Shown here: positions 52,594 to 62,270 of the stretch, one piece after another
Layout of the letters: the number at the start of each line of letters is the position of its first letter
Numbering within the stretch: position 1 is the first letter of the stretch
Origin: JACMLD01 sp963705285
GTDB lineage: Bacteria > Bacteroidota > Bacteroidia > Chitinophagales > Chitinophagaceae
Assembly: GCA_963705285.1 (NCBI GenBank)
Contig: OY970066.1
Span: forward strand, 4,898,001-4,962,000
Direction of reading: 5' to 3'
Length of the DNA stretch: 64,000 bases
The notes under the pieces: model-generated
Seen by the model: only the letters and a program-made list of their open reading frames with translations
Database searches by the model: none
Told to the model about the DNA's origin: nothing
Position numbers and translations under genes: made by a program

Positions 52594-55137
52594 TTATCTC
52601 ACGCTGATACTGCCGCCAAACAAACCGCCAAAACCCACACGTACGCCAACCAGACCGGTATTGCCATTTAAATACGAGGCTACTACATCTACCCTGAAGA
52701 GTTTAAAAATATTTTCTAAACCGGCAAATGCCTCTACATAATTATTGTTCTTGTTTACATAAAAGGCATTGGAGCCAGCCACCAGGTGCCAGTTCAATTT
52801 TCTAAAAAGCGGAATTTTATTGGTGAGTAATCCATTAAAATGATGCTCAACATTCGCCACCATATAAAACGCAGCCGTGGTGCTGTTGGCGTAATAGGGT
52901 GCCAGTTGAAAACTGTTTACATACTGGCTGGCATAAAATACCTGGTTGCCATTGAAATGCTGATAGTCCTGGATAAAAACTTTCTTAGTATTGAGAAAAC
53001 CACCCATACTAAAATTATATTTCATTAGACCCAGCAATTTAAAATTCATTTCATTCCACACCGCAAATTTCCATTTGTCAAAATTTACATCGCTGCCCAG
53101 GAGCTTGTTGATGCCCTTATAGTAACCCAGCGAGAACGTAGGGTATTTTGACCCCACGGCCATTTTGCCGCGTGGAAATTGTACGTATCTCTGGCCGGGT
53201 TTAAACTGCAGTACAACGCTTGCTATAAACGCCTGGTGGCGTTCAAACTGGGCGGTAATTTTTTCAAACGGGTAATTGGGTGTAAATGCGCGATCTTCAT
53301 TTTTAAACAATGCGTAATTGGTAGTATTGTCTAATGGTAACCTGTCTTCATACAATACATCGGCCGTAATGCGCAGGTCGTTGTCGAAGCGTTTGTTCCA
53401 GGTAATATTGCCGTAATAATTTTCGTACAGCTTCATGTAATTGCGTTTAAACAACAGCGTATATACCGTATTGAACAGCGGTGTTATAGGATTCTCTTTA
53501 TTAAACTGGCTGATTCTTTTGCCGCCCGAAACCGTCCAGGTATTTCTGGTAGACGTACCGCCTAATCCGTCTGCATCGCGATTAAAAACACGTTTGCTGA
53601 ATACCAGCGTTCCCCAGGCGTTAAGATGCGTGTTGGAAAAACCATAGCGTACATGCGGGGTAAACGTAATTTGCTGGCGCAACGCCGGAAATGATTTTCT
53701 GAAAACGGCTTCCGCATTAATGGCCACACCTTCCACAGTATTGTAATACAGGTTTTTCAGCAATGGCTGCCAGCTGTAAGAAAACGGATGATCGGGGTTG
53801 AAGTTAGAACGGGTATAACCATTCCAAAATATTTTCATGGGCGTTACCCGCCCCTGCTTTTTGCGCATGGAATCTATGGTGTGTTTAGACCGCGCAGAAT
53901 CGCGCTGCGCCAGGAACGCGCTGTCTTTAATGCGGTAGTTAAGTGCTTCTTCTGCTTCCAGCTGCACGGGTCGCACAGAATCCCAGTATTGCCTGGTTTT
54001 TTTATTAGCCGCAGTATCGTACGCCATCACCACATTGTTGAAATACTTTTTTGAGAACTGCGGATTGGCATCGTACTTATTATATACATTGATAAAATTG
54101 CCGATAGCATCAAAACCAAACACATTGAATGTAAAATAAATGGTCTGGTCTTTTGTCTCCCAAACATTGTTGCCGATAGGCACATGAATTTGTCTGATGA
54201 TAAGGGTATCCAGCACCTGCAGTTGCGATTCTTTCAGCAGCATCAGGTCAAGGCTGTGAATGCGCCAATCCCCTTCCGTTATATTAATAGTGCCCGAAAA
54301 CAATGGTTCGTATTTGCGCCGGGGAATCACTTTGATCTGGTTAATCTCTTTACCGTCTTCAAAAAAAGAGCCGAGGTATTTAAAGCGGTAATAACCAAGG
54401 GCGCCGTCTGCAATGGGAGAAATAAAGCCACGCGGACTTAACTGTTGCATGGCAAACACATTTACGTTGTTATTATAGAAATTGGTAAACGTAGGAAAAT
54501 TAAAACCAAACCCGTTGCCACCGCTTTCGCGGCCCGATAACACTTCCAGCTTCATCTTTCCCGGCTTTTTAGAAGCGATTTTGGTGAGTGATTCAGACAA
54601 ATAGATAATGCCTTTTCCGGCAGAGTCTACACCCATCTCCTGCCTGTCTGACTCTTCTATTTTTTTACCCAATATTTTTTTGGGCACCTTGCGCGATCGG
54701 ATAAGGGTTTTGATATAGGCCTCGCAGGTAAATGAATCCAGGGGCTCTACATAATCTTTCTTTTTTTTGATGGCGTTACGGATGATTTCATAGGCAGGGT
54801 CTTCCGCGCCGGCGCGTACAACCACTTCCTTCATGGTAGTCTGTTGCAATGCCAACTGAAAATTGAGCTCCTGCGATCCGTTAACAACAGTAACTGTTTT
54901 TTCCTGGCGCGTGTAACCCACATGCTGGCAGGTAATGGTATAATTGCCCGCCTCTACATCCAGAAAAAATTTACCCTGGTTATTGGCTGTAGTACCTAGT
55001 GTGGTGCCTTTTACAAATACAGAAGCATAGGCCAGGGATTCGCCTTTTTCATCTGTAACGGTACCGCTTATGCGCCCTGCGAAAGCGGAACTAACAAGGG
55101 CGACTGCAATAAAAAATAGAAGTAATGGTTTTCTCAT
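52594..55137 (-). CDS. DUF5686 outer-membrane protein with regulatory-like N-terminal domain
   Basis: 847 residues. Signal peptide MRKPLLLFFIAVALVSSAFA, then a carboxypeptidase-regulatory-like domain (RISGTVTDEKGESLAYASVF...CQHVGYTRQEKTV, residues about 22-105), then DUF5686: AEDPAYEIIRNAIKKKKDYV, a FTCEAYIKT segment and a beta-barrel-like C-terminal half ending FGGLFGGSISVR. Function unknown; the family is confined to Bacteroidota outer membranes. A TATTTTCG box lies about 18 bp upstream of the ATG. The gene is bracketed by inverted copies of a small element (52272-52552, 55270-55598). Confidence 0.9.
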   Translation of the reverse strand: MRKPLLLFFIAVALVSSAFAGRISGTVTDEKGESLAYASVFVKGTTLGTTANNQGKFFLDVEAGNYTITCQHVGYTRQEKTVTVVNGSQELNFQLALQQTTMKEVVVRAGAEDPAYEIIRNAIKKKKDYVEPLDSFTCEAYIKTLIRSRKVPKKILGKKIEESDRQEMGVDSAGKGIIYLSESLTKIASKKPGKMKLEVLSGRESGGNGFGFNFPTFTNFYNNNVNVFAMQQLSPRGFISPIADGALGYYRFKYLGSFFEDGKEINQIKVIPRRKYEPLFSGTINITEGDWRIHSLDLMLLKESQLQVLDTLIIRQIHVPIGNNVWETKDQTIYFTFNVFGFDAIGNFINVYNKYDANPQFSKKYFNNVVMAYDTAANKKTRQYWDSVRPVQLEAEEALNYRIKDSAFLAQRDSARSKHTIDSMRKKQGRVTPMKIFWNGYTRSNFNPDHPFSYSWQPLLKNLYYNTVEGVAINAEAVFRKSFPALRQQITFTPHVRYGFSNTHLNAWGTLVFSKRVFNRDADGLGGTSTRNTWTVSGGKRISQFNKENPITPLFNTVYTLLFKRNYMKLYENYYGNITWNKRFDNDLRITADVLYEDRLPLDNTTNYALFKNEDRAFTPNYPFEKITAQFERHQAFIASVVLQFKPGQRYVQFPRGKMAVGSKYPTFSLGYYKGINKLLGSDVNFDKWKFAVWNEMNFKLLGLMKYNFSMGGFLNTKKVFIQDYQHFNGNQVFYASQYVNSFQLAPYYANSTTAAFYMVANVEHHFNGLLTNKIPLFRKLNWHLVAGSNAFYVNKNNNYVEAFAGLENIFKLFRVDVVASYLNGNTGLVGVRVGFGGLFGGSISVR

Positions 55138-55196
55138 AGCATGCTGCTAACTACACGAAAATACCGGCGAAATGCGAAACCCTTGACACCCAAATA

Positions 55197-55234
55197 AAAA
55201 AAGAACGTCAAAACGGGCATTTTAACGTTCTTTT
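55197..55234. terminator. Hairpin in the DUF5686 upstream gap
   Basis: AAAAGAACGT and ACGTTCTTTT pair (10 bp), extended by AAAA/TTTT. With A runs before and T runs after, it can act as a terminator on either strand. Located between the DUF5686 promoter and element copy B. Confidence 0.5.
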
Positions 55235-55269
55235 CTAAAAAATAGAAATTCTAAAGTAAAAATCATTAT

Positions 55270-55598
55270 TGTCCGGTTAAATCCTGCAAACCTTTTAATA
55301 CGATGGCCTCAGGCCGGCCGGGCGCTCGTACGCTTTTCGATGCTGCGTTTTCCTTTTTCCCTGTGATTGAGCAGCAGTAGGTATTTCAGCCATCGCATCA
55401 TTCAGCTTCTGTACAAAGCTGACGGAAACCGTAAGGTTCATCAATACCCCTGAAAGATCATTGACACATTGATAAAACGAGGCATCTCAAAGCGTACTGG
55501 TATCAGGTCTTAGAAATGCAGGCCCTCCGCTTGTTTAAATCACTGAAAACCTTTGCTACAACTGGGTCTTCGTATAATGAGGTAGTTTTTCCCGGACA
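55270..55598 (-). mobile_element. MITE-like element, copy B
   Basis: 329 bp. Read on the minus strand it begins TGTCCGGGAAAAA and ends CCGGACA, giving 7-bp perfect terminal inverted repeats. It includes a 47-bp stretch missing in copy A. The rest of the 55138-55686 gap has no gene. Confidence 0.55.
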
Positions 55599-55686
55599 TC
55601 AATAAGTAAAAATGCAAAATATTGCGGGATCTGTCTGTATTAAAAAGCCAGGTAGCGCACCGTGAGCGGAAACTTTACCTCATAGC

Positions 55687-58230
55687 TTATGACAACTTTT
55701 CTCCACCCATTACCGGGTCGCTGAAACTTTCCCTCCCGGTTTCTATACGGCCGGCATACCTTTTCTCAAAACCGGGGATTCCATTGATCACGATACTCAA
55801 ATCGTACCAACCATGGCTTTTGCCCGCGGGCAATATTATAGTTTGCGAAACAGCAGGGGCAATACCTCTGCGGATGCTTTTGTTACCGTATGCATTGTCT
55901 TTAATTTCTACAGTCATTGGTGCTTGTTTGCCTGCATTCACCAATGCCAGCAACAAATTGCCGGTTGGTTTTTTTCGAGCATCCAATTCATAGGTACAGG
56001 TAACATGTAATAATGGATCGCTGTCACTTCCCCTGTACTCGCGATAAAAACCATTGGGACCATCTACACGTAAATGGTAATGGTTATTTTTGAAAGCATT
56101 CAAAGGCCAATGGTAAGCGATGCTATCGCCGGCTGCCACTGCAAAAGACCAGTTGCGGAAAGTAGTTGCCGCATTGTTTTCGCTGGTATACTTGCCGGGT
56201 GCGCTTACCGTAAACGCACTCCCCGCAGACTGATCGCCAAAAACAGTATTGCCGGCCTGCAATGTGATAGTAAACTGCTTTTTATCATCGCTTAGTTTAC
56301 CGTTGGCACCCAGCTCGTACGGCAATGCGCAAGAGGGGCGCATACCTTTTTCCTGTTGTGGCATAATGCCTGAGTAATCTTTTTTTAACAGGGCCTGCTC
56401 AATATCTGCAGCAGCAATTTGTTTATAGCCGGCGGGCGTCTCTTTAAATTTGGCATTGTATATATCTTCCACAAAAGCATCCCGTTGTAAAAAGGGAATG
56501 GCAGTAACGGGTTTACCATCATACGGACTGAAAGCGGCGGTAAGATCACCGCTGATGGCGCGGCGCCACTGGCTGATATTATCGACCCTGATATTTTTGT
56601 TGAATTTCTTATTTACAAATTTTTCCACGAACCTTAAAGTAGAAGTATGATCAAACAATTGTGAACATACTTTACCGCCACGGCTCCAGGGCGATGCAAT
56701 GATCATTGGTACACGGAAACCCAGTCCTACCGCACCTTCCCGCGCCTGTTTGGGTGGTACCCCTTGCTTTACCTCGTGTTCAAAACGTACCTGTTCTATT
56801 TCAGTTTCAATACCGGCAGAGCATTTACCAGTGCCAGGTTTATTATTATCCGGAATGGAGAAAGGCGGCACATGATCAAAATAACCATCGTTTTCGTCAT
56901 AGGTAAAAATAACAATGGTTTTTTTCCATACTTCCGGGTTCCTGGTCAATATGTCAAGCACCTCCGATACATACCACGCACCATACCATGGCGCACTGGG
57001 ATGATCAGAAAAATTTTGCGGCCCTGCAAACCAGGATACCACCGGCAGCTTACCCTCTGTAACATCTTTGCGAAACTGGAATAAAATATCACCCGATGGC
57101 ACGGTGAGTTCTCGCTCTGTACCACCATCCGTATATTTTAAGCGGCTTACAGAACGGTAAGAGGGATCGGCATCGTTTACTACAAATGCATTATGGTGCA
57201 GTTGCTGTTGTTTGGCGGGTAACTTTTCAAATGTTTCACGGTTCCATTGCTTAAGTTCTGCCACGGCGTTGTTGAGCACTTCCTGCTTCTTTGCAATTTC
57301 AGCCTGGGTTTTTTTTGCGGCTTCGTCACTTGATGGGCTGAGTTCCTGCAGCCTGTTTATTTCGCCGGGCAGTGTATCGGCCAGCTTCTGCAGGTTTTTT
57401 ATATAACGCGGCGAAAATTTTACATTGTAGGCGGCAAAAAATTCCAGCAGGTTGCAACCAAAGTTTGACAACCAGGCGCGTTCGTCTCCGGTAAATCCGC
57501 CGCCGCAATCCAGTTCATTCTGGTAAAACTTCCAGGGGATATCATTTTCTGTGAGCAGTTCAGGAAAAGTTTTCCACGGCATTTTACCATAACTGTAATC
57601 GTTGTTGCGAATATTGGCTTTTGGCAACCCGTTTTCTTCGCTCATAATTTTACCGGTCATGAAAAAAGATCGGTTGGGTGTGGTGCTGGTCATGGCGGAA
57701 CAAAAATTCTGGTCGCAAATGGTAAATGCATCTGCCATGCCGTAATTAAACGGCAGATCATGCCGGTTATAATAGCCCAGGGTAAGTGGCATAGCGGCAT
57801 ACTGTGGGTTGTTGGAACGCTTTGCAATCAGCCATTGATCATACTTGCCAGCATTGTAGGCATCTACCTGCGAGGCACGGCTGTGCGGCAAATCGCCCAT
57901 CCATGTTACTTTAGAGTCTTTAATATTAAGGCGGAAAGGCGCATACGTTTCACCCTTTTCATTGGTCTGCATCCAAACGGGTTTGTTATCGGGTAGCATA
58001 ATAGCACGTGGGTCGTTAAAACCCCGTACGCCCTGCAGGGTACCAAAACAATGATCAAACGAACGGTTTTCCTGCATTAATACAACAATGTGTTCTGCAT
58101 CCATATATGTGCTGCCCGGCGCAGGGTTAATGGCAAGCGCCCTTTGTACAGAAGCGGGCAACATACCGGTAATGCCTGCGGCGCCCGACAAAAGCATTGA
58201 CTTTTTTATGAATTCTCTTCTCGTATCCAT
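55687..58230 (-). CDS. Phosphocholine-specific phospholipase C
   Basis: 847 residues. Twin-arginine signal (RREFIKKSMLLSGAAG) for folded export by Tat. The phosphoesterase domain (acid phosphatase/PLC family) begins MDAEHIVVLMQENRSFDHCFG (residues 43-63) with E54-N55 as metal ligands, then TTPNRSFFMTG, SWFAGPQNFSDHP, VIFTYDENDGYFDHVPP and IIASPWSRGG. The C-terminal part (about 640-840) carries two PLC-specific beta domains. A helical insertion with coiled-coil character lies at about 275-345 (INRLQELSPSSDEAAKK). It cleaves phosphatidylcholine or sphingomyelin head groups outside the cytoplasm, often for phosphate scavenging. Confidence 0.94.
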   Translation of the reverse strand: MDTRREFIKKSMLLSGAAGITGMLPASVQRALAINPAPGSTYMDAEHIVVLMQENRSFDHCFGTLQGVRGFNDPRAIMLPDNKPVWMQTNEKGETYAPFRLNIKDSKVTWMGDLPHSRASQVDAYNAGKYDQWLIAKRSNNPQYAAMPLTLGYYNRHDLPFNYGMADAFTICDQNFCSAMTSTTPNRSFFMTGKIMSEENGLPKANIRNNDYSYGKMPWKTFPELLTENDIPWKFYQNELDCGGGFTGDERAWLSNFGCNLLEFFAAYNVKFSPRYIKNLQKLADTLPGEINRLQELSPSSDEAAKKTQAEIAKKQEVLNNAVAELKQWNRETFEKLPAKQQQLHHNAFVVNDADPSYRSVSRLKYTDGGTERELTVPSGDILFQFRKDVTEGKLPVVSWFAGPQNFSDHPSAPWYGAWYVSEVLDILTRNPEVWKKTIVIFTYDENDGYFDHVPPFSIPDNNKPGTGKCSAGIETEIEQVRFEHEVKQGVPPKQAREGAVGLGFRVPMIIASPWSRGGKVCSQLFDHTSTLRFVEKFVNKKFNKNIRVDNISQWRRAISGDLTAAFSPYDGKPVTAIPFLQRDAFVEDIYNAKFKETPAGYKQIAAADIEQALLKKDYSGIMPQQEKGMRPSCALPYELGANGKLSDDKKQFTITLQAGNTVFGDQSAGSAFTVSAPGKYTSENNAATTFRNWSFAVAAGDSIAYHWPLNAFKNNHYHLRVDGPNGFYREYRGSDSDPLLHVTCTYELDARKKPTGNLLLALVNAGKQAPMTVEIKDNAYGNKSIRRGIAPAVSQTIILPAGKSHGWYDLSIVINGIPGFEKRYAGRIETGRESFSDPVMGGEKLS

Positions 58231-58676
58231 ATGCAGCTTTTTTTATGAACAATCGTTGATTAATACCGTCAAATCTCAGCATTTCGTGTTATGCAAAAAA
58301 GATCCAGTCAATAAGTTTTTATTAAAAATGATTGCTTGACGTTATTGCGGAGAAGCGATTCTCTTACCAGTTTGCCTGGCAACAGTGTTTTTAAAGCCAA
58401 GCTTGTAGTAGAACAACTACAAATGCAATACTGAATTGATGACTCTAAATACACACAATGCTCTATTTTTTTCGGCGGCGCGTTGGCGTTACTTTGTATC
58501 AGCAATTGAAACAAATCCAAATCTTTTAAAAAACCAACACCCTATACCGTTGTACCCTTGCCAAAACCAACTGCTTTTTAATTTATAGTGCACCCAAACC
58601 CTCATCCATATCCGTTCCTTTGAAATACTAACCGTTACACTTTGAAAACTGCATCTCTTGGTTAAGCCTTTACATT
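58231..58676. other. Intergenic, nothing firm
   Basis: AT-rich spacer upstream of phospholipase C. It contains one fragment of the GTTATTGCGGAGAAGCGATTC repeat family (near 58342). No gene and no clear promoter seen. Confidence 0.5.
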
Positions 58677-58703
58677 AAAGGGTCTTTGAAAAAAGGACCC
58701 TTT
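58677..58703 (-). terminator. Terminator after the 120-aa membrane protein
   Basis: AAAGGGTC pairs with GACCCTTT, with inner TTT/AAA pairs and one bulge. Located 8 bp after the stop of the gene on the minus strand. The T tail is poor on that strand and better on the plus strand. Confidence 0.55.
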
Positions 58704-58710
58704 GTTATTT

Positions 58711-59073
58711 TTACAATGCAGACCTGTCAATTTTTTTTGCCCGCGCATAACTGCCCGCCAGCGCAGCCAGGCCCGCCACCAGTGCGCCGATAAGCGCCGT
58801 TACCAGTATCATCAGAAAAGTAGATCCTCCAAAGGGCAGCAGCACAGATAATTTACGCGAAAGCACATGATTGTTTTGCATGTCAATATACCACGACATG
58901 CCGCCCCACAAAAGCAGCAACGCAATAAAGCCTGTTAAAAAAGATTGCAACGGTGCCTGGTGAATCAACACAGCTACCAAAAAAGCCACTATGGCAATAC
59001 CCCACCAGTCTATATACAAACCAATAACAAAACTGAGTAAGCCCGTTAACAAAATAGAAGCTAAAAATTTCAT
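58711..59073 (-). CDS. Small integral membrane protein, 120 aa
   Basis: Four predicted membrane helices (about 2-20, 25-40, 45-62, 83-108) and a basic C-terminal tail (YARAKKIDRSAL). No named family recognised. It begins 41 bp after the stop of the penicillin-acylase-family gene on the same strand and is probably co-transcribed. Confidence 0.75.
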   Translation of the reverse strand: MKFLASILLTGLLSFVIGLYIDWWGIAIVAFLVAVLIHQAPLQSFLTGFIALLLLWGGMSWYIDMQNNHVLSRKLSVLLPFGGSTFLMILVTALIGALVAGLAALAGSYARAKKIDRSAL

Positions 59074-59114
59074 CTGTTGTTTATTTTTTCAGCGCTGAAA
59101 CAAAAAAGCATTTT

Positions 59115-61565
59115 TTAATTACTAAAAACCATTTTATATTTCACCCTTTTATCTGCCAGTTCTGTTTTTTTCATTACCCATAACGGATAATACTTTCCAT
59201 TGGCCCAGTTATCTATAAAACTATCATAGTAAACACTTCCGGGGTTGCCATTTTGCCCACCTGGATAGACGCCATACGCTTCGGTTTCTGGTGTGAGCGA
59301 TACTACCATGCGCCAGCTGGGCCCATGTTCGGCCTTTGTAGCATTAATAATATGCGTGCCGCCGCCAATAGGTAAATGCAGGCGGCTGAGTGCAGGTAGT
59401 TTGGTCAAGTGATTAATATGCGTATCCTTGAATTTTGACCACGATGCATTGCCATCTGCCTCTGCCTTTTTTATAACCGGCACCGTTTTTTTAAAAGCAG
59501 TCATCAGCACTTCAGGAAGTGTTTCTATTTGCGGTGTATTCAGATTATCTACAAATCTGAAAGCAGAATCGCGCAACAGTCCTTCCAGCAAACTGCTTTG
59601 ATAAGGCACCGCCGTTGTTTTGATGCGCGCAAGGTCGTCTGTCCATATTTCCCTTTCCAGGCTATCCCACAGTACAGCAAATACCATCGGCCCTGTTTCA
59701 CCGGTATCACTGCGCAGGTTCCAGTCTTTAAAAACCGTCCAGTATTTTTTCTCATCAGCATCCAGCGCCGCTTCATTCATGTTTTTTAGTAATACAGGCC
59801 GGGCCATTTCAGCAAATACATTGTAATTATTGGTTTGCAAATCCATCATATCCTGCGCGGTGATATCTGCCATCTGTGCAAGGCGTTTATTGATTATCCA
59901 TCCACGGTAATTGGGAAAGCTGCCGCCCAGGTAGTAGGGATAAGTGCTGTCTGCCGGAAACTGGTTGGCGCTACTAATAAAATTACGCTCGGGGTTTACC
60001 ATATGCGGATTCTCTGCCTGCGGTATCATACCCTGCCACTGGTAGCTGCTATCGGTACCCGGCATTACAAAATCGCCCTGTCGTTTCCATTTTGCCGGAA
60101 ATTCTCCCTGGCACCAAATGGCAATATCGCCATTCTTTGCAGCAAATGCACAGTTCTGACCGGGCGTATGCAGATTTTTGATGGCCTGCAGGTAATCGTC
60201 GTAATTGCGCGCCCTGTCGAGTTGATAAAACATTTTCATCTCATTGCTCGGGTCGTGTGCTTTCCATCTAACGGCATACGCTTTTCCATCGTTGCTGCGG
60301 CTGGCGTATTTGTCGTCAAACAACACAGGACCGAATATGGTATACGCCACCGTATCAATAAATGCCGGTTTTCCTTTTATGCTGATGCGCTCAATCCTGA
60401 ATTCAGTTGTCTTCCACTCACCGTTGTACAGGTAAGCGGATTTGGAAGCATCTTTAAATTGGATGGTATAATAATCCCTTACATCCCTGCCGGCGTTGGT
60501 TACACCAAATGCGCAGCTATCGTTAAACCCAATAATAATGCCGGGGGCCGATGGAAAACTGGCGCCATATGCATTGAAATGCGGTGTATGAATCTGCATT
60601 TCATACCAGAGCGAGGGCAGGTTTAATCCAAGGTGCGGATCATTACATAGAATAGGAAATCCACTCCTGGTTTTTTTACCGTTGACTGCCCAGTTATTGC
60701 TGCCATTGTCTGCATTGGGTTTTACCGGCAGTTCGGGTAATGCAGAAGAATCTTTTTTAAAGTTGAAATACAAAGAGTCGGCGCTGGCGGGTGTATGAAC
60801 CGTTATCGCCGGGGCGTCAAACAAAGTACCGGCTGGTATAATCGGGTCAAGTGAATCGGGCCTGATGGGTACCAGGGTTTCAAAGTCCAGTTTAGATAAT
60901 GCATTCTTTGCAGCAGTAAATTCAAAATCGCTTTCCCCGCCGGCCAGATCAAATGCCATGTATTTTATAAACAGGGCGGTTTTTAGATTGCTCCATAATT
61001 CAGGCTGGTAACCCAGCAATTTATACTCAAGCGGCAGTTGCCCGCGTGTTAATGAACGGATGTATGCATTCACGCCTGCGGTGTAAGCGTTGCACATTAA
61101 ACGGGTGGCCGTATCTGCCTCTATCACCTGCAAAGATTTTTCAGCAGCATACCCCATACCCAGCCTTCTGAAATAACGATCCACTTTATTCAGCACATCC
61201 AGCGAACCAATTTTATCGCCCATAATCTCGCACAACCGGCCGGCAGCTGCATGTGTTTGAAATTCCATTTGCCACAAACGAAATTTTGCATGCAGGTAAC
61301 CCTGGATAAAAAAAGCATCTTCATCGTTTTCAGCAAATACATGCGGCACCAGGCGATCGTCTAGGTATACTTCAGACTTTCCTTTTAACTGCGGAAATGA
61401 AAGATCCAAGCTATAATTAATAGCGGCAGGCTCTGCATTTTGCCATACACCTTGCTGCGGACTTAACAATTCTGCCAGCGGTGCCGGTAAAATAAGTTTT
61501 GTACCCAGCAAAATAACCAGTGCTATACAACCAAAAAGACTTATTAAAAAGGGAATGATTCTCAT
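59115..61565 (-). CDS. Penicillin acylase (Ntn-hydrolase) family protein
   Basis: 816 residues. N-terminal membrane anchor or signal (residues 3-25), alpha-chain part with VPHVFAENDEDAFFIQGYLHAKFRLWQMEF, then the maturation site GS289NNWAV: Ser289 becomes the N-terminal nucleophile of the beta chain after self-cleavage. PILCNDPHLGLNLPSLWYEM and GIIIGFNDSCAFGVTNAGRDVRDYY follow as expected. These amidases remove acyl groups from beta-lactams or from N-acyl-homoserine lactones, among others; the natural substrate is not known here. Periplasmic. Confidence 0.93.
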   Translation of the reverse strand: MRIIPFLISLFGCIALVILLGTKLILPAPLAELLSPQQGVWQNAEPAAINYSLDLSFPQLKGKSEVYLDDRLVPHVFAENDEDAFFIQGYLHAKFRLWQMEFQTHAAAGRLCEIMGDKIGSLDVLNKVDRYFRRLGMGYAAEKSLQVIEADTATRLMCNAYTAGVNAYIRSLTRGQLPLEYKLLGYQPELWSNLKTALFIKYMAFDLAGGESDFEFTAAKNALSKLDFETLVPIRPDSLDPIIPAGTLFDAPAITVHTPASADSLYFNFKKDSSALPELPVKPNADNGSNNWAVNGKKTRSGFPILCNDPHLGLNLPSLWYEMQIHTPHFNAYGASFPSAPGIIIGFNDSCAFGVTNAGRDVRDYYTIQFKDASKSAYLYNGEWKTTEFRIERISIKGKPAFIDTVAYTIFGPVLFDDKYASRSNDGKAYAVRWKAHDPSNEMKMFYQLDRARNYDDYLQAIKNLHTPGQNCAFAAKNGDIAIWCQGEFPAKWKRQGDFVMPGTDSSYQWQGMIPQAENPHMVNPERNFISSANQFPADSTYPYYLGGSFPNYRGWIINKRLAQMADITAQDMMDLQTNNYNVFAEMARPVLLKNMNEAALDADEKKYWTVFKDWNLRSDTGETGPMVFAVLWDSLEREIWTDDLARIKTTAVPYQSSLLEGLLRDSAFRFVDNLNTPQIETLPEVLMTAFKKTVPVIKKAEADGNASWSKFKDTHINHLTKLPALSRLHLPIGGGTHIINATKAEHGPSWRMVVSLTPETEAYGVYPGGQNGNPGSVYYDSFIDNWANGKYYPLWVMKKTELADKRVKYKMVFSN

Positions 61566-62239
61566 ACGTTAATAAAACATTAAATCGATACCCGAAAATA
61601 ATTGTTTTTGCTACGGCAACCACCAGCATCACCATAACTTTTATAATTGTTATTCACCCGTTGTACACCGTTTACACGCGTTGTTAACCGCTGGTAAATC
61701 AATAGCGGCCAATCGCAGCACCATGTGTAACACAACAAGGTAATACCACAAAATTGTATTGTCCTTACCTGTAACCTGTTTGACCTTTATAACGTCAAAT
61801 TATAAAGCCGTTAAGAAAATCCGGCATCATTTTTAAACCGTATAGTAAAACGATAGTCTTACTTACAGAAACAGATTATATGAAACTGGAACTTACATAT
61901 ACGCACAGGTCAAAAAAACTCATCCTCGGAGGTTTGTTTGTCGGCCTTTTTATCATCAGCCTCATTTAGGGCAAGTGGGAAATGGCGAGTGGCTAGTGGG
62001 CGTTTGATACGCCAGACGCTGTAAACATTTCGATAATGCTAAACTAGAACCAGAGCAGCGATCACTACCTCAGCAATCATGACATCCATAGCAGAGATTT
62101 CTTCCACAAACAGGTAATACCACTTAATTGTATTGCAGGCGATAAAAACTATTACCATCTTTACAGCAGCAAACACCCTACACCAAAAATATATTTAAAA
62201 TAGCAGTTTTAGAGGTTGTTAATCCGGTCAATACCTGAG
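61566..62239. other. Intergenic region with possible micropeptide and small RNA
   Basis: A TATTTTCG box (61600-61593, minus strand) with TTG 16 bp upstream probably drives the acylase gene. Two similar plus-strand phrases, AGGTAATACCACnnAATTGTATTG, occur near 61738 and 62112 and may be upstream elements of promoters. Between them lies the short frame 61880-61969. The stretch ends at a strong plus-strand terminator (62240-62269), although no plus-strand gene is annotated before it. Confidence 0.45.
61880..61969 (+). CDS. Possible micropeptide, 29 aa, single membrane helix
   Basis: ATG to TAG encodes MKLELTYTHRSKK followed by LILGGLFVGLFIISLI: a short basic start and one hydrophobic helix reaching the C terminus, as in small membrane peptides. 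An upstream CGTATAG region and the downstream plus-strand terminator make transcription plausible. There is no other support; it may be chance. Confidence 0.3.
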   Translation: MKLELTYTHRSKKLILGGLFVGLFIISLI

Positions 62240-62269
62240 CCCGGCTTTTTAATAAAAGCCGGGTTTTTA
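62240..62269 (+). terminator. Strong terminator with no assigned upstream gene
   Basis: CCCGGCTTTT-TAAT-AAAAGCCGGG then TTTTTAT: 10-bp perfect stem. The T run is on the plus-strand side. It lies just past the stop of the bioF-like gene, which is on the minus strand and whose tail there is not T-rich. Confidence 0.8.
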
Positions 62270-62270
62270 T

